Shown one piece after another: positions 33,201 to 45,689 of a DNA stretch of 64,000 nt (the stretch's first letter is position 1; each line of letters begins with the position of its first letter). Made by a program: the position numbers and the translations under genes. A model generated the notes under the pieces. That model had not been told where the DNA came from. It made no database searches and worked only from the letters and a program-made list of their open reading frames with translations. The stretch is from Plumapathes pennacea (Eukaryota > Cnidaria > Anthozoa > Antipatharia > Myriopathidae). The DNA is taken from assembly GCA_964036295.1 (NCBI GenBank), contig OZ038463.1, positions 15,757,069 through 15,821,068 on the forward strand. Direction: 5' to 3'.

Positions 33201-35785
33201 TCAGCTCATAACCTATCTATGAAAAAATATGGTCAATGAACGTGTGAATGACGAAGTACTATTGAAAAAGTTTTAGATTTTACAACTTTTTCAGAGTTCC
33301 TTGCAAGCCCCGGGTGAAGCAAATTTACAACACTAATTGAAGAATGAGCAAAGAGGAAATAAATGCATGCTTCAAGTGTTTTTACACAACAGTAAAGGGA
33401 ACAAGACAGCACTTATTACGAGCAGCTTTCGTCTGTTCGCCTCCGCGATGTAAACAGTCTACCATCTCTGCCGACTCTGCCCTCACAGCGGAAATAAAGT
33501 TTTCTTCGTCAATTTTCTTTGCTGAAGTTCAAGCATTTCCAGCTTCAGTTCTCGTTCAGCACAGCCAGTTATCAGTTTCAAGCAGCATCACAAACATTGC
33601 ACATGCATGGCGAGCAAGGATTAATGCGATTCCTTCCGCAATTCGCGAACGTCCAAGTTTTCAAACATTTTGGTGCATAACCTTTAGAGATTTGCGTCCA
33701 TAACCAATGTTGATTGGTCGGCTGTTCCTCTCATGTTATTATGTGCGACTGCAGTAGCTTGGACAGATGGTGGTAGTACTTCTCGGTCGACGTCTAACGA
33801 AGCGTCAATTCCTGCGAAGACTTCAACTAGAAATTTGCGCAAAGCTGAGCGAAAGTTCTGACTTCCTGCGAAGTAAATCCAAATATTTGTAGCATAGTTC
33901 ATGAGAAACAGAACACGGACAATGACCAAATGATCAACAGTTTGGATGTGTCCGTTGCGCAACCAGACGGCATATACCACCACCCACAATGCATATGGAC
34001 CTGTAAAGGTTAGGTTGATTGCTATCATAATTCCAGTAAGTACTCTTTCTCTCTTTCGTTCGACGTCATTTTGAGTTGGCATTCCAACAGTTCGGGCTAA
34101 ACTTCTGTTGTGACTCTTGAGGTAATTTCGAACTTGGTAATACGCCCTGGTCAGCATGACAGAACTTATCACACCTAGCCCACAACTTATTCCTCGTAAT
34201 ATGTTTCTCATTCTAAACGCTCTGGATGGGCGCCGCAGAATATACGGATGTCCTGTACTCCCGAAGGAGTGGATAGCACCAAAAGCGAGAGAGACGATCG
34301 CGATCACGAACAAGAGCAAACGAACACGTGATGGAGTAAGGCGTGTCTTGCGCATCTTAGAGCGCAGAATAATATCGGTTCGGTCGATGCTGAGGAGGAT
34401 AGAGCACAAATCATGTGCCACAAACGAGACGAGTGTTACCGTGAGGTGTAGCAAAGAAACAATGTACAATGTGTTGTCCTCAGGACGGAGGACGAAAGTG
34501 AAAAACGCCAGTGGGATATTGACCAGACATCCAAGCAGATCGATTACTGCGAGGCTCACGGCGATGTAGCGCGTGCTTTTTTGCTGGATTACAGTTCGGT
34601 CTTTCTTCAGCACTAAGAGCGTGAGAGCATTGCCTACTACACCAATTACCGCTATCAGCACAAGAATAACACCAGCCACCACTCTCACCGCAAGACTTGG
34701 CTGGATGAATTCCACTGAGTGTGCCGTCGAAATATTTACTCCCGATGTGCCATTGAAGACGTTGCTTGGTTTGTGAGCAGACATCTTGGTTTTCGCTGCT
34801 CCTAGCCTTCTACTGATGTGTCCCTGGTCAAACAAGAACACGAAATAGTTTCTTCATTGAGGAGTTCTGATACAGGTGCATCAACAAATACGAAGAAAAA
34901 TGAAAGATTGACAAGCAGAAACTATACCATCACTCAATAGAAGATTTTTCTTCAGTGATATTCAGTTGATGATAGTTGTATTATTCCTCTATTCTATGTT
35001 AAACCTCGGACTTTCAAGCTGGGCTTGACTGGGTAGAAGGGGGGTTATGTGTTTTTTTTTTTAATTATATCTTCGTGGCGTCATTGTCTGTACGTGTGGT
35101 ATTTATTTCAGTAACTTTTCACACTATTCGGACAGCTTTTGATGATTTGTTTTATCAAAATCAGACATATTCAACTTATTCTTGAGCTCTGCGAGGGTAA
35201 CGATCGGAACGCTAATGGGACGCGCAATTCGAATCTCGGAGAGATTAAACAAGCGATTGATGTTAAAGTTTCCTCGTTCTCAGTTTTGGATTTGTTACAG
35301 AATCAGAGCGCAGCATGGAATTTAAAGGGGCAGTGTCATGAGATGTGCATGCACGCGCATTTGGTCGAATCTTGAAAACGTTCGCCTAAACAGCAACGGC
35401 GGTGGATCTGCCGGTCAATCTCTTGTCGCTGTTGTGGTGCCATCAAAATATATTTTGAACGATTGTTTGTCATTAATTGAAATTATAATTCTTCCAACAT
35501 TATCCAACATCGTAAAATATGGTGGCCAAACAAACCCAGCATGTTCATCCGACAATGTTGGACGGTGATGTTGGATTCGTTTGGACGGACCTTAATTTAT
35601 AAAACGTTCAAGGGTTTGAGAATTTTGAGGGAGACGAGGTTTCTCACCCACCTGTACAACCCGAATCAACCCCCGGCGTCAGAATGAAAGGATTTTGCAG
35701 CAAAACGACTTGCAGTTGTTAGCTACTGGTCGGCTTGTGAAGAAGCTATATGTACTTGAAGAACGCCTCGAGTTTGAAGTTTATA
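30236..35785. repeat. Receptor tandem unit 2
   Basis: A full-length unit of about 5.55 kb. It holds the foldback (30445-30592, with the loop sequence CTCGGCCTGCGGCCTCG absent from unit 1), the 1.67 kb segment missing from unit 1, and the receptor at 33684-34784. Identity to unit 3 is high throughout, so the duplication is recent or the copies are kept alike by conversion. Confidence 0.85.
33684..34784 (-). CDS. Class A-type GPCR, tandem copy 2
   Basis: Intronless, 366 aa from ATG 34784 (MSAHKPSN). The open frame extends 19 codons further up, but only to a GTG, so ATG 34784 is taken. Sequence and motifs follow copy 1: DRT after TM3 and TNIWIY in TM7. Differences are few (VAHDLCS, VGNALTL, AIHSFGS). 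The C-terminus departs from copies 1 and 3: a small insertion near the stop changes GTADQQC to GTADQSTLVMDANL and adds seven residues. Because the helices are untouched, the copy is probably functional. Confidence 0.9.
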   Translation of the reverse strand: MSAHKPSNVFNGTSGVNISTAHSVEFIQPSLAVRVVAGVILVLIAVIGVVGNALTLLVLKKDRTVIQQKSTRYIAVSLAVIDLLGCLVNIPLAFFTFVLRPEDNTLYIVSLLHLTVTLVSFVAHDLCSILLSIDRTDIILRSKMRKTRLTPSRVRLLLFVIAIVSLAFGAIHSFGSTGHPYILRRPSRAFRMRNILRGISCGLGVISSVMLTRAYYQVRNYLKSHNRSLARTVGMPTQNDVERKRERVLTGIMIAINLTFTGPYALWVVVYAVWLRNGHIQTVDHLVIVRVLFLMNYATNIWIYFAGSQNFRSALRKFLVEVFAGIDASLDVDREVLPPSVQATAVAHNNMRGTADQSTLVMDANL

Positions 35786-38700
35786 AGCAAAAGAGCTGAG
35801 TAAGTGACGAAGATACAGCGGGAAGCTTAGAATGCTCTGTTGAAAATCGCTGATTACATTGCACACTTGAAATCCATGCAGTTAGTGATTAATTAGACTG
35901 TTTGCAGTGGTCAGTTATATACAATAAGTGTCTATACAAACAACAGCAATTTTTTAAATTTCCTCGTGTACAATATAATTAAAACATAACAGGACTACAT
36001 GCTGTTCAATTTGGAAATAATTGAATTTGAAAAATTCCTCTGACTGCCAAGGACTCGGCCTGCGGCCTCGTCCAATTTTGGTAGTCTTCGGAATTTTTCT
36101 CATCCAACTATTTCCAAACTGGACAGTATGTAGTCCAAATACATATACTAATCCTTTACCGATAGTGCAAAGCAGACTTGTGATATATTTGTCATAGGAA
36201 CAGAAAAGACCGGCGTTTAATTTCCCCAACAAACAATCCAAACGCCTTGTCATTGTGTTAGTTTGGGATATTTTGCAAGTGGTCAGTTGTCTGACTGTAA
36301 ACATAAAGGAAATATTATAAAGGCTAAATAATCCAATACTGAAATGTCAGCTTTAATTTTAGATTCATTCAGTTTAAGAGGGTCTATAAGGCGTAATGAA
36401 AACTGCACCTGCAATGGGCAAGTGGGCAACAAAATCCACCTTGCTCTGCAAAAAATCGTGCCTTTTGCTTCTCGAAGTCTTTTGTTCGTGGGAAAATTTC
36501 TGCCTAAGTCCGCCTAGGAATGCTGTGGTATGTAGCACTGCAGTGGCGATAACTTAGTTTTTTGGTTGTCGAAGTTTTTCGCCCCGGGAAAATTTTGTGT
36601 TCTGTCTACCGGACAGGATAGGATATGTTTGGCGCTTTTAGATATTTTGCGCTCTATTTAATTTTTTATTTTTTTCGTTACTGACTTTGAATTTACTGGG
36701 TCAACTTCTGCCTGTGGCTGATTTTTAGGCTCTTTGGAAATTTTCTGTGTCTTTTCTTTTTATATCTGCGCGTTTATTTTATTTTATTTTATTTTTTGTT
36801 TTCTTTTGTTTGGTTTTTGTATTTGTTTCGTCTGCCGTATCGCACAGTTCTGTTTCGCTGCTGTTTGTCAGTGAAAGACTTTTGAAACCGCTTCCCCTTT
36901 GAGTGCTTCCGGTGTTTTTCAAATAAAAATGATCGGTCTCACGGCCTATGGCTGTGAAAGAAATAACTTTCACAAGTATTCACTAATTCGGGGTGGGTCT
37001 GGCGGGTCAGGGTTATATGACTTCTAAAAATGTTTACTTAATCTAATCTTTTTGGTTAAAAAAGCACAGTGACTTCTATAATTTATTGCTTCAATCCGGT
37101 GAAATGCCGAAATTGCTGACATTGTGGAAGGTCTTGCAAATCTGGAAGTTGTCGCTGCATTGTTGAGCAAGTACATGACGGCTTGTCATCTTTTCAGCGA
37201 TCTTAAAGTTCCTTTTTGGCAAAACGCTTCATTCGTCCGGTACGTTTTCTCTACTATTTCTATCATTACTTTACGCTATGGTTTAAGAGGTTTGAATTGC
37301 ACTGTAGCAGTAAAATTGGAGAAATATTTAATGCCGATACAAGACTTTTTTTTTTTTTTTCACAGATCGTTTACTGTAACAGGAAGATCCCAGCATTCAT
37401 TTTCACTGGCGGTCTCTTTCGATGCCCCGGACCTCCCTAGTACAAAATGGCGCCCGGGGCCACTGTTCAACCACATTGAATAAGACTGCCAGCTACGCAG
37501 GCTATCATTTTCAGAAATGTTATCATTCTGGAGTTGTATGCAGTTCAGCTTGTATATGTCGAGGGGAATTTACCGCCATTCATCAGTAAAGTGTGAAGAG
37601 ATCCACATAACAAAGCATAAGAATATTCAAATAATCTCTGGCATGTAAATACTTTCTTGAATTGATGGCTCCAGCTATCGTCTAATAAAGTCTGATCTAA
37701 GGTGTAGATGATGCAATGTACCAACGGCATAGCCGGTCTAATATTCACGGAACCAAGGGAACCGCCTCTTAACTGCTCAAAACCGGGAATAAAATACCTG
37801 TATATGATCTGACTCCCCTATGCCACTCAAATGTCTTCGTAATGAATACAAATTTCATTAAAAAGGCTGGGCCGCTGTTTTGGCTGCCATTTTTGACGCC
37901 AAAACGACGATACTCTGCGTGGAATATGGGGACTAGATGTTTACTGAAAAGACTTCAGGCTCACGGCGCACATTTATAGATCAAATTTGCAGCACTTACA
38001 AAAAGGTCTATGGTATACTTTGTGTGATATTTTTATCAAAAAGCATGGAATATAGCCTTTATCAGAATATTTGCGCTACGCATTCTTAATACGCTCACTA
38101 ACAGAAATCGCTTACCACTCTTTATGCGACGAGGTAATTCCGGAAGATCTGTTGGCCGATTATCCACCAGAAATAAGCTACGGACTAATTTTGGGGTAAA
38201 CTCCACAGGTTTTACTTCTTGGGGGAAACTCGCTTGCGGAAGGGACCAAGAGAAAACTTTTTCAGCCAAGTAGCATTTTATTATCCTCAGCGACCGTAGT
38301 GTGCAGGTCGCCGCTCAATGCCCAAGTCCCCTTGATACACAATTTAAGGTCGGCTCACATATTACCGAAAAAGGACGCTGCTTAATTAAACTTAACACAC
38401 AGATGCCGAAACTAATTACAAGTAATTACGCATGCAAACTCACACCTTTTGATCATCAAAGGAGCCTTGAGCACGTAGTTGTCCGTGTTGTTTGACCGTT
38501 ATCATAATCGATATCGCGTTGCCAAACAAAGGTTTTCGATAGCTAATAAGTACTTCCTTTTCAGGTTTTCGCCTAATTTATCACTGTAACATTTTCACAT
38601 TGTTTGGATATGACTTTTCCGAATTTTATTCCTTCATATTAAAAATGTTACGGAGCAGTTTTACACAAAAACTGGACCACAGTTATTGGATTTATAGGTT

Positions 38701-41317
38701 TTTGATTGGTTCCTTGGACATGGGTTGTCAGCTCATAACCTATCTATGAAAAAATATGGTTAATGAACGCGTGAGCGACGAAGTACTATTCGGAAAGTTT
38801 TTTCGGATTTCATGAGCTTTTCAGAATGGTTTGCAAGTCCCGGGTGAAGCAAATTTACAGCACTAATTGAAGAATGAGCACAAAGAAAATAAATGGATGC
38901 CTCAAGTGTTTTTACACATCAGAAAGGTAACAAGACGGCACCTACGAGCAGCTTTCTGCGGTTCGCCTGCGCGATGTAAAAAGTCTACCATCACTGCCGA
39001 CTCTACCCTCACAGCGGAAATAAAGTTTTCTTCGTGAATTTTCTTTGCTAATGTTCAAGCATTTCCAGCTTCAGTTCTCGTTCAGCACAGTCAGTTATCA
39101 CTTTCAAGCAGCATCACAAACATCGCACATGGCGAGCAAGGATTAATGCGATTCCTTCCGCAATTCGATTTTTATAATTGTACCAACGTCCAAGTTTCCA
39201 AAATTTTGGTACATAACCTTTAGAGATTTGCGTCCCTCAGCACTGTTGGTCGACTGTTACTCTCATTTTATTATGCGCGACTACAGTAGCTTGGACAGAT
39301 GGTGGTAGGACTTCTCGGTCGACGTCTACCGAAGCGTCAATTCCTGCGAAGACTTCAACTAGAAATTTGCGCAAAGCTGAACGAAAGTTCTGACTTCCTG
39401 CGAAGTAAATGCAAATATTTGTAGCATAGCTCATGAGAAACAGAACACGGACAATGACCAAATGATCAACAGTTTGGATGTGTCCGTTGCGCAACCAGAC
39501 GGCATATACCACCACCCACAATGCATATGGACCTGTAAAGGTTAGGTTGATTGCTATCATAATTCCAGTAAGTACTCTTTCTCTCTTTCGTACGACGTCA
39601 TTTTGAGATGGCATTCCGACAGTTCGGGCTAAACTTCTGTTGTGACTCTTGAGGTAATTTCGAACTTGGTAATACGCCCTGGTCAGCATGACAGAACTTA
39701 TCACACCTAGCCCACAACCTATTCCTCGTAATATGTTTCTCATTCTAAACGCTCTGGATGGGCGCCGCAGAATATACGGATGTCCTGTACTCCCGAAGCA
39801 GTGGATAACACCAAAAGCGAGAGAGACGATCGCGATCACGAACAACAATACACGAACACGTGATGGAGTAAGGCGTGTCTTGCGCATCTTAGAGCGCAGA
39901 ATAATATCGGTTCGGTCGATGCTGAGGAGGATAGAGCACAAATCATGTACCATAAACGAGACGAGTGTTACCGTGAGGTGTAGCAAAGAAACAATGTACA
40001 ATGTGCTTTCCTCAGGACGGAGGACGAAAGTGACAAACGCCAATGGGATATTGACCAGACATCCAAGCAGATCGATTACTGCGAGGCTCACGGCGATGTA
40101 GCGCGTGCTTTTTTGCTGGATTACAGTTCGGTCTTTCTTCAGCACTAAGAGCGTGAGAACATTGCCTGCTACACCAATTACCGCTATCAGCACAAGAATA
40201 ACACCAGCCACCACTCTCACCGCATAACTTGGCTGGATGAATTCCAGTGAGTGTGCCGTCGAAATATTTACTCCCGATGTGCCATTGAAGACGTTGCTTG
40301 GTTTGTGAGCAGACATCTTGGTTTTCGCTGCTCCTAGCCTTCTACTGATGTGTCCCTGGTCAAACAAAAACACGAAATAGTTTCTTCATTGAGGAGTTCT
40401 GATGCAGGCGCATCAACAAATGCGAAGAAAAATGAAAGATTAACAAGCAGAAACTATAATATCACTCATTAGAAGTTTTTTCTTCAGTGATATTCAGTTG
40501 ATGATAGTTGTATTATTCCTCTGTTGTATGTTAAACCTCGGACTTTCAAGCTGGGCTTGAGTGGGTAGAGGGGGAGGTTATGTGTGTTTTTTTTAATTAT
40601 ATCTTCGTGGCGTCATTGTCTGTACGTGTGGTATTTATTTCAGTAACTTTTCACACTATTCGGACAGCTTTTGATGATTTGTTTTATCAAACAGACACAT
40701 TCAATTTATCCCCGAGCTCTGCGAGGGTAACAATCGGGACGCTAATGGGACGTGGAATTCGAATCTCGCAGAGATGAAACAAGCGATTGATGTTAAAGTT
40801 TCCTCGTTCTCAGTTTTGGATTTGTTACAGAATCAGAGCGCTGCATGGATTTTAAAGGGGCAGCGTCATGAGATGCGCTTGCGCGCTCATTTGGTCGAAT
40901 CTTGAAAACGTTCGCCAAAGCAACAACGGCAGTGGATCTGCCTGTCGATCTCTTGTCACTGTTGTGGTGCCATCAAAATATATTTTGTACGAATGTTTGA
41001 CATTTATTGAAATTATAATTCTTCCAACATTATCCAACATCGTAAAATATGGTGGCCAAACAAGGCCAACATGTTCATCCGACAATGTTGGACGGTGATG
41101 TTGGATTCGTTTGGACGGACCTTAATTTATAAAACGTTCAAGGGTTTGAGAATTTTGAGGGAGACGAGGTTTCTCACTCACCTGTACAAAACAGAATCAA
41201 CCCCCGGCGTCAGAATGAAAGGATTTTGCAGCAAAACGACTTGCAGTTGTTAGCTACTGGTCGGCTTGTGAAGAAGCTATATGTACTTGAAGAACGCCAC
41301 GAGTTTGAAGTTTATAA
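35786..41317. repeat. Receptor tandem unit 3
   Basis: A full-length unit of about 5.53 kb with the same order as unit 2: foldback at 35995-36138, the long middle segment, then the receptor at 39237-40316. Confidence 0.85.
39237..40316 (-). CDS. Class A-type GPCR, tandem copy 3
   Basis: Intronless, 359 aa from ATG 40316; the upstream GTG frame is again ignored. It shares DRT and the TNxxIY variant with its sisters. Distinct residues are FMVHDLCS before TM3, DVVRKRERV in the third inner loop, and MSYATNICIY in TM7, where a Trp has become Cys. The C-terminal tail differs at a few places (HNKMRVTVDQQC). The upstream 300 bases are conserved in all three units and would hold the promoter; no clear TATA box was identified. 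Confidence 0.9.
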   Translation of the reverse strand: MSAHKPSNVFNGTSGVNISTAHSLEFIQPSYAVRVVAGVILVLIAVIGVAGNVLTLLVLKKDRTVIQQKSTRYIAVSLAVIDLLGCLVNIPLAFVTFVLRPEESTLYIVSLLHLTVTLVSFMVHDLCSILLSIDRTDIILRSKMRKTRLTPSRVRVLLFVIAIVSLAFGVIHCFGSTGHPYILRRPSRAFRMRNILRGIGCGLGVISSVMLTRAYYQVRNYLKSHNRSLARTVGMPSQNDVVRKRERVLTGIMIAINLTFTGPYALWVVVYAVWLRNGHIQTVDHLVIVRVLFLMSYATNICIYFAGSQNFRSALRKFLVEVFAGIDASVDVDREVLPPSVQATVVAHNKMRVTVDQQC

Positions 41318-42418
41318 GCAAAAGAGCTGAGTAAGTGACGAAGATACAGCGGGAAGCTTAGAATGCTCTGTTGAAAATCGCTGATTACATTGTACACTCG
41401 AAATCTCATGCAGTTAGTGATTAACTGGACAGTTTGCAATGGTCAGTTATATACAATAAGTGTCTATACAAACAACAGCAGTTTTTAATTTCCTCGTGTA
41501 CAATATAATTAAAACATAACAGGACTACATGCTGTTCAATTTGGAAATAATTGAATTTGAAAAATTCCTCTGACTGCCAAAATGGATTCGGCCTGCGGCC
41601 TCGTCCAATTTTGGTAGTCTTCGGAATTTTTCTTATCCAACTATTTCCAAACTGGACAGTATGTAGTACAAATACATATACTAATCCTTTACCGATAGTG
41701 CAAAGCAGGCTTGTGATATATTTGTCAAAAGAACAGAAAAGTCCGGCGTTCAATTTCCCCAACAAACAATCCAAACGGCTTGTCATTGTCTTAGTTTGGG
41801 ATATTTGCAGGTGGTCAGTTGTCTGACTGTAAACATGAAGGAAATATCATAAAGGCTAAAGAAATCCAATATTGAAATGTCAGCTTTAATTTTAGATTCA
41901 TTCAATTTAAGAGAGTCTAAAAGGCGTACGGAAAACTGCACCTGCAATGAGCAAGTGGACAACAAGATCCACCTTGCTCAGCAAAAAATCATGTCTTTTG
42001 CTTCTCGAAGTCTTTCGTTCGTGGGAAAATTTCTGCATAAGTCCGACTAGGAATGCTGTGGTATGTAGCACTGCAGTGGCGATAACTTATTTTTTGGTTG
42101 TCGAAGTTTTTGGTCCCGGGAAAATTTTGTGTTCTGTTCACCGGACAGGATCGTATATATTTGGCGCTTTTAGATTTTTTGCGCTTTTATTTTATTTTTT
42201 TTCTGTGCTGACTTTGTAGTTCCTGGGAAAACCTCTGGCTGTGGCTAATCTTCAGGCTTCTTGGAAACTTGCGGCGTCTTTTTTTAACACCTGCGCGTTT
42301 CTTTTTTTTTTTGTTTTTTTTTTTTTTCTTTGTCGTCTGCCGTATCGCGCAGTTCTGTTGCGCTGCTGTTTGTCAGTGAAAGACTTTTGAAACTGCTTCC
42401 CCACACAGCGTGCAACTA

Positions 42419-42588
42419 CAATCCTGGCCAAAAGTATGTGGGACACTCTGAAAAATGCTATGTTTTTACCACCACTCCTTGTTGAGCACATTCATTCAAC
42501 ATTGTAAGGGGGAGGGGAGCGGGAAGAGGGAAAGTGTCATAATTTTTAGATAAAAGGCTAAGTGTTCCACGACTTTTGGCCAGGATTG
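42419..42588. mobile_element. Tc1/mariner-type MITE
   Basis: Perfect 17 base inverted ends CAATCCTGGCCAAAAGT bound 170 non-coding bases. The CCTGGCCAAAAGT end is typical of Tc1-like elements. TA precedes the left end, but the right flank (TC) no longer shows it. Confidence 0.8.
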
Positions 42589-42819
42589 TCTCTATGATGC
42601 GATTTAATTAAAAATGTCCATAACTTCTAGAGGATTTGATGTAATTTAGCCAAATTTGAATGGGTAAATTTTATAAACGCTGTGCATGTATTTTCGATAT
42701 ATTTACTGCGAAAGAATTATTTTAGCGCGAGTTTTCAGTGATATAAGGGGGTCAATGGGGGTAAATATTTTTAGAAGAATATTGTAAATTGGCGCGAAAA
42801 TTGAGTAGACGGAGATAAT

Positions 42820-43095
42820 CCCCTGAATAACTTCAGATGGAGTCCACTATCATTTCTTGGGCCGACCTTTTGCAGGCGCTGGAAGGCAACACTGTGCATT
42901 TGCCAGCGCCCAAGAACTTTTGTAAGCGAGACATTGAACTGAGCAGCGACACGCCATTCTTTGCTACAGTAGACGCTCCGTCGGTCCTGATAAAAGGCGG
43001 ATGCATCGATCGTGTTAATAGTAAAATGATGAATGTGAGGTGGCGTTTCTTTAACTTCTGGAAACAAATTCCTCAGTGCCAGCTTGTGTTGCAAC
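42820..43095 (+). pseudogene. SF3-helicase-like (P-loop NTPase) relic
   Basis: Two frames give pieces of one protein: NNFRWSP at about 42826, then, after a frameshift, ISWADLLQALEGNTVHLPAPK, ELSSDTPFFATVDAP and MMNVRWRFF to about 43085. I recognise this order (FRW, then LLEGxxVHLPxPK, then DTPxFAT, then TEMMxxRWxxF) from the C-terminal half of superfamily 3 helicase-like proteins that are repeated in cnidarian and sponge genomes. The Walker A region is absent. An in-frame stop (TAA 42831) and the frameshift show that it is dead. It may derive from a transposon or an old integrated replicon. Confidence 0.5.
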
Positions 43096-44295
43096 ACAGT
43101 GAAACATGAAACCTGATGCATGACGTCAGTGTGCCGAGTACTGACAATAATTCTCATCAATTCTCACCGGGGAAAGTTGGATTTTTTGAAAGTAAAAGAA
43201 ATTGTACTTCTTGATATTGCACACAATGACTTATCGTTAATATTTCCTCTATTCTAAGTGGCATTTATTGTTCAAACATGCCGTTTTGATGTGGTTTCAA
43301 CAGTTCTCAGCCACTTACGGCTATAAGATTATAAATAGACTAATTTTACTGATACAGTGCAATTCAAACCTCTCAAACGAGAACGTACTGCAGTGGTAGA
43401 AATAGTAGAGAAAGCTTACCGGACAAATGAAGCGTTCGCCAAAAAGAGAACTTCAAGATCGCTGAAAAGATGAAAAACCGTCATGCACTTGCTCAACAAG
43501 TAGCGACAACGTCCAGATCTGCAAGACCATCATCCACAATGTCAGCAATTTCGGCATTTAACCGGAAGAAGTAAATTGTGGAAGTCACCCTGTGTTTTTT
43601 AAATAAAAAGATTAGATTTAGTAAACACGGGTCATAACCCTGACCCGCCAGACCCGCCCCGAATTAGTGAATACTTGTGACAGTTAGTTCTTTCACAGCC
43701 ATAGGCCGTGAGACCGATCATTTTTATTTGAAAAACACCGGGAGCACTCAAAACGTCGTGCCGCGGCAACAATAAACAAGTTTCTAATCAAAGTCCTGTG
43801 TATTAATTTGTAAGTAATACAGGGATACCAATCTCATAGCGACAAGAAGTAAAGATACTAGTATAATCTTACATGACACACGTGACATATGTGTACTTTG
43901 AGTGACGTCCGAGTTCATGCCGTGACAACACCCGGCCACAATAACGTCAATTCTCAGTAACAAATACGCGAATAAATCGGATTTTACAGCACTTCCTCAG
44001 AAAAGAACGTTCGAACTACTTTGCCCACTGTAGATACATTAACATATCATATTGGCCGGTATATTTGACCAACCGAAGCATGATTTTTAACAGTTCTCAC
44101 CTTGACCGTTAATTAAAATCAGAGAAAAATTTTAATGCCTATATAAGATTTTTTTCATAGATCGTTTATTGCAACAAGGAAATTCCAGTATTCATTTTCC
44201 CTTTCATTTTTCACCTGCTTAGGCTCACATATTACCGAAAAAGGACGCTGCTTAATTAAATTTAACGCACAAATGCTGAAACTAAATTATAAGTA

Positions 44296-45404
44296 ACTTA
44301 AGACTGGTGTTGCCAGTGAGCTCGAGGCGTGAGTTGCGTCGAGACCAGAAGGAAACAAAAGTAGGGACAAGAGCGGAACTCCCAAGAGAGACTTCCAGTT
44401 TCAAACCAGAAAAATATCACACAGTATAGAGAATTTGGCTTTTGACACCTTGCTCAAATGAAACCTGATTGAGTTATAAATTATCATTACAACACTCATA
44501 CACTTGCTTCTTAAAGGTTGAGCGACTCTGCATTTTGAGAATGCGTGACATCTTTTTATACACAATGGCGATAGTTTGACTTTGATACTTACTTTCTAAT
44601 CAGAGGCCACCATTAATCCAGCCTTCGCTTCAATACTTATGTGTTTTCTTTTATTAACTGAATACATTTCTTCTACCAGGCTTTCGAGTATTCGTGCTCC
44701 GTCAAATGTAAAACTGAAAGCGAAGAATGTAACACGAGACATGTTAACAATATTATTGCGGTTTTGTTCACAGTGTGTTTAGTCCATCACCGTGACTGCA
44801 AACCCATTTGGTGTATTTTTCATTTCTGGTATACAACGACCGTTGCGAAACAAATGCTACATGACTGAATGAAAGAAACATTTCAATAGGCAATGTACAA
44901 TAAGCAGAAGCATTTTATGAGGCAACAGATGTCATGTACAGAGTAAAGCATAAATCGCCATTGTTTTACGGCTAAAGCTCATCGTAGCTTTGGTTTCCGT
45001 TTTCGGCCTGTTATCTTCCCAGAAGTATTTCGTGTCGCCACAGAAAGTTTCGTTGGGACTAAATAATTAGCGGCAACAGAGATTTTGCAATCCCCCAGCG
45101 GTATCTACGAACATTTGTTTACGGCTATTCTCAAAGCTTCCGCGGTGACCTTATAAACGCAAGCCAAAATTGTTCCCTAAAATCCAGTTTATTCGTGCAT
45201 GTTCCACAGAGCCAAACGGTGTTGAGTTTGGATGGGATGCAGTTAACTTTTACACACAAATAACGAGTAATTAACTGGCCACATCTCGAGTTGTTTAGCG
45301 AAGTCAATTACGTCATCGCATATCACGTGATAATATGAACCAATCACCGTGTGCTGATTCTCGACCCAGAAAAAAAAAATCCTTTTTTAAGCTCGCTGGG
45401 GCCC
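44296..45404. other. 1.1 kb insertion of unknown origin
   Basis: Non-homologous DNA splits the unit 4 match between AAGTAA (44295) and AATTACGCATGC (45411). No long open frame and no clear inverted ends are seen. Confidence 0.45.
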
Positions 45405-45689
45405 ACGAGCAATTACGCATGCAAACTCACACTTGTTGATCATCAAAGGGGCCTTGAGCACGTAGTTGTCTGTGTTGTTTGACAGTTATCATAATTGATA
45501 TTGCGCTGCCCAAAAAATATTTTCGATAATTAATAAGTACTTCCAACTGCCAACGAAGAGCCTTTTCAGGTTTTGGCCTAATTTATCACTAAAATTTTCA
45601 CATTGTTTGGATATGACTTTTCCAAATTTTATCTCTTCACATTAAAAATGTTACGGAGCAGTTTTACATAAAAGGAAAGGATTTTGAAA

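Noticed and set aside
34785..34841. Nineteen extra N-terminal codons on receptor copy 2 (also copy 3)
   Set aside because: They begin with GTG, are not open in copy 1, and would precede the well-placed ATG shared by all copies.
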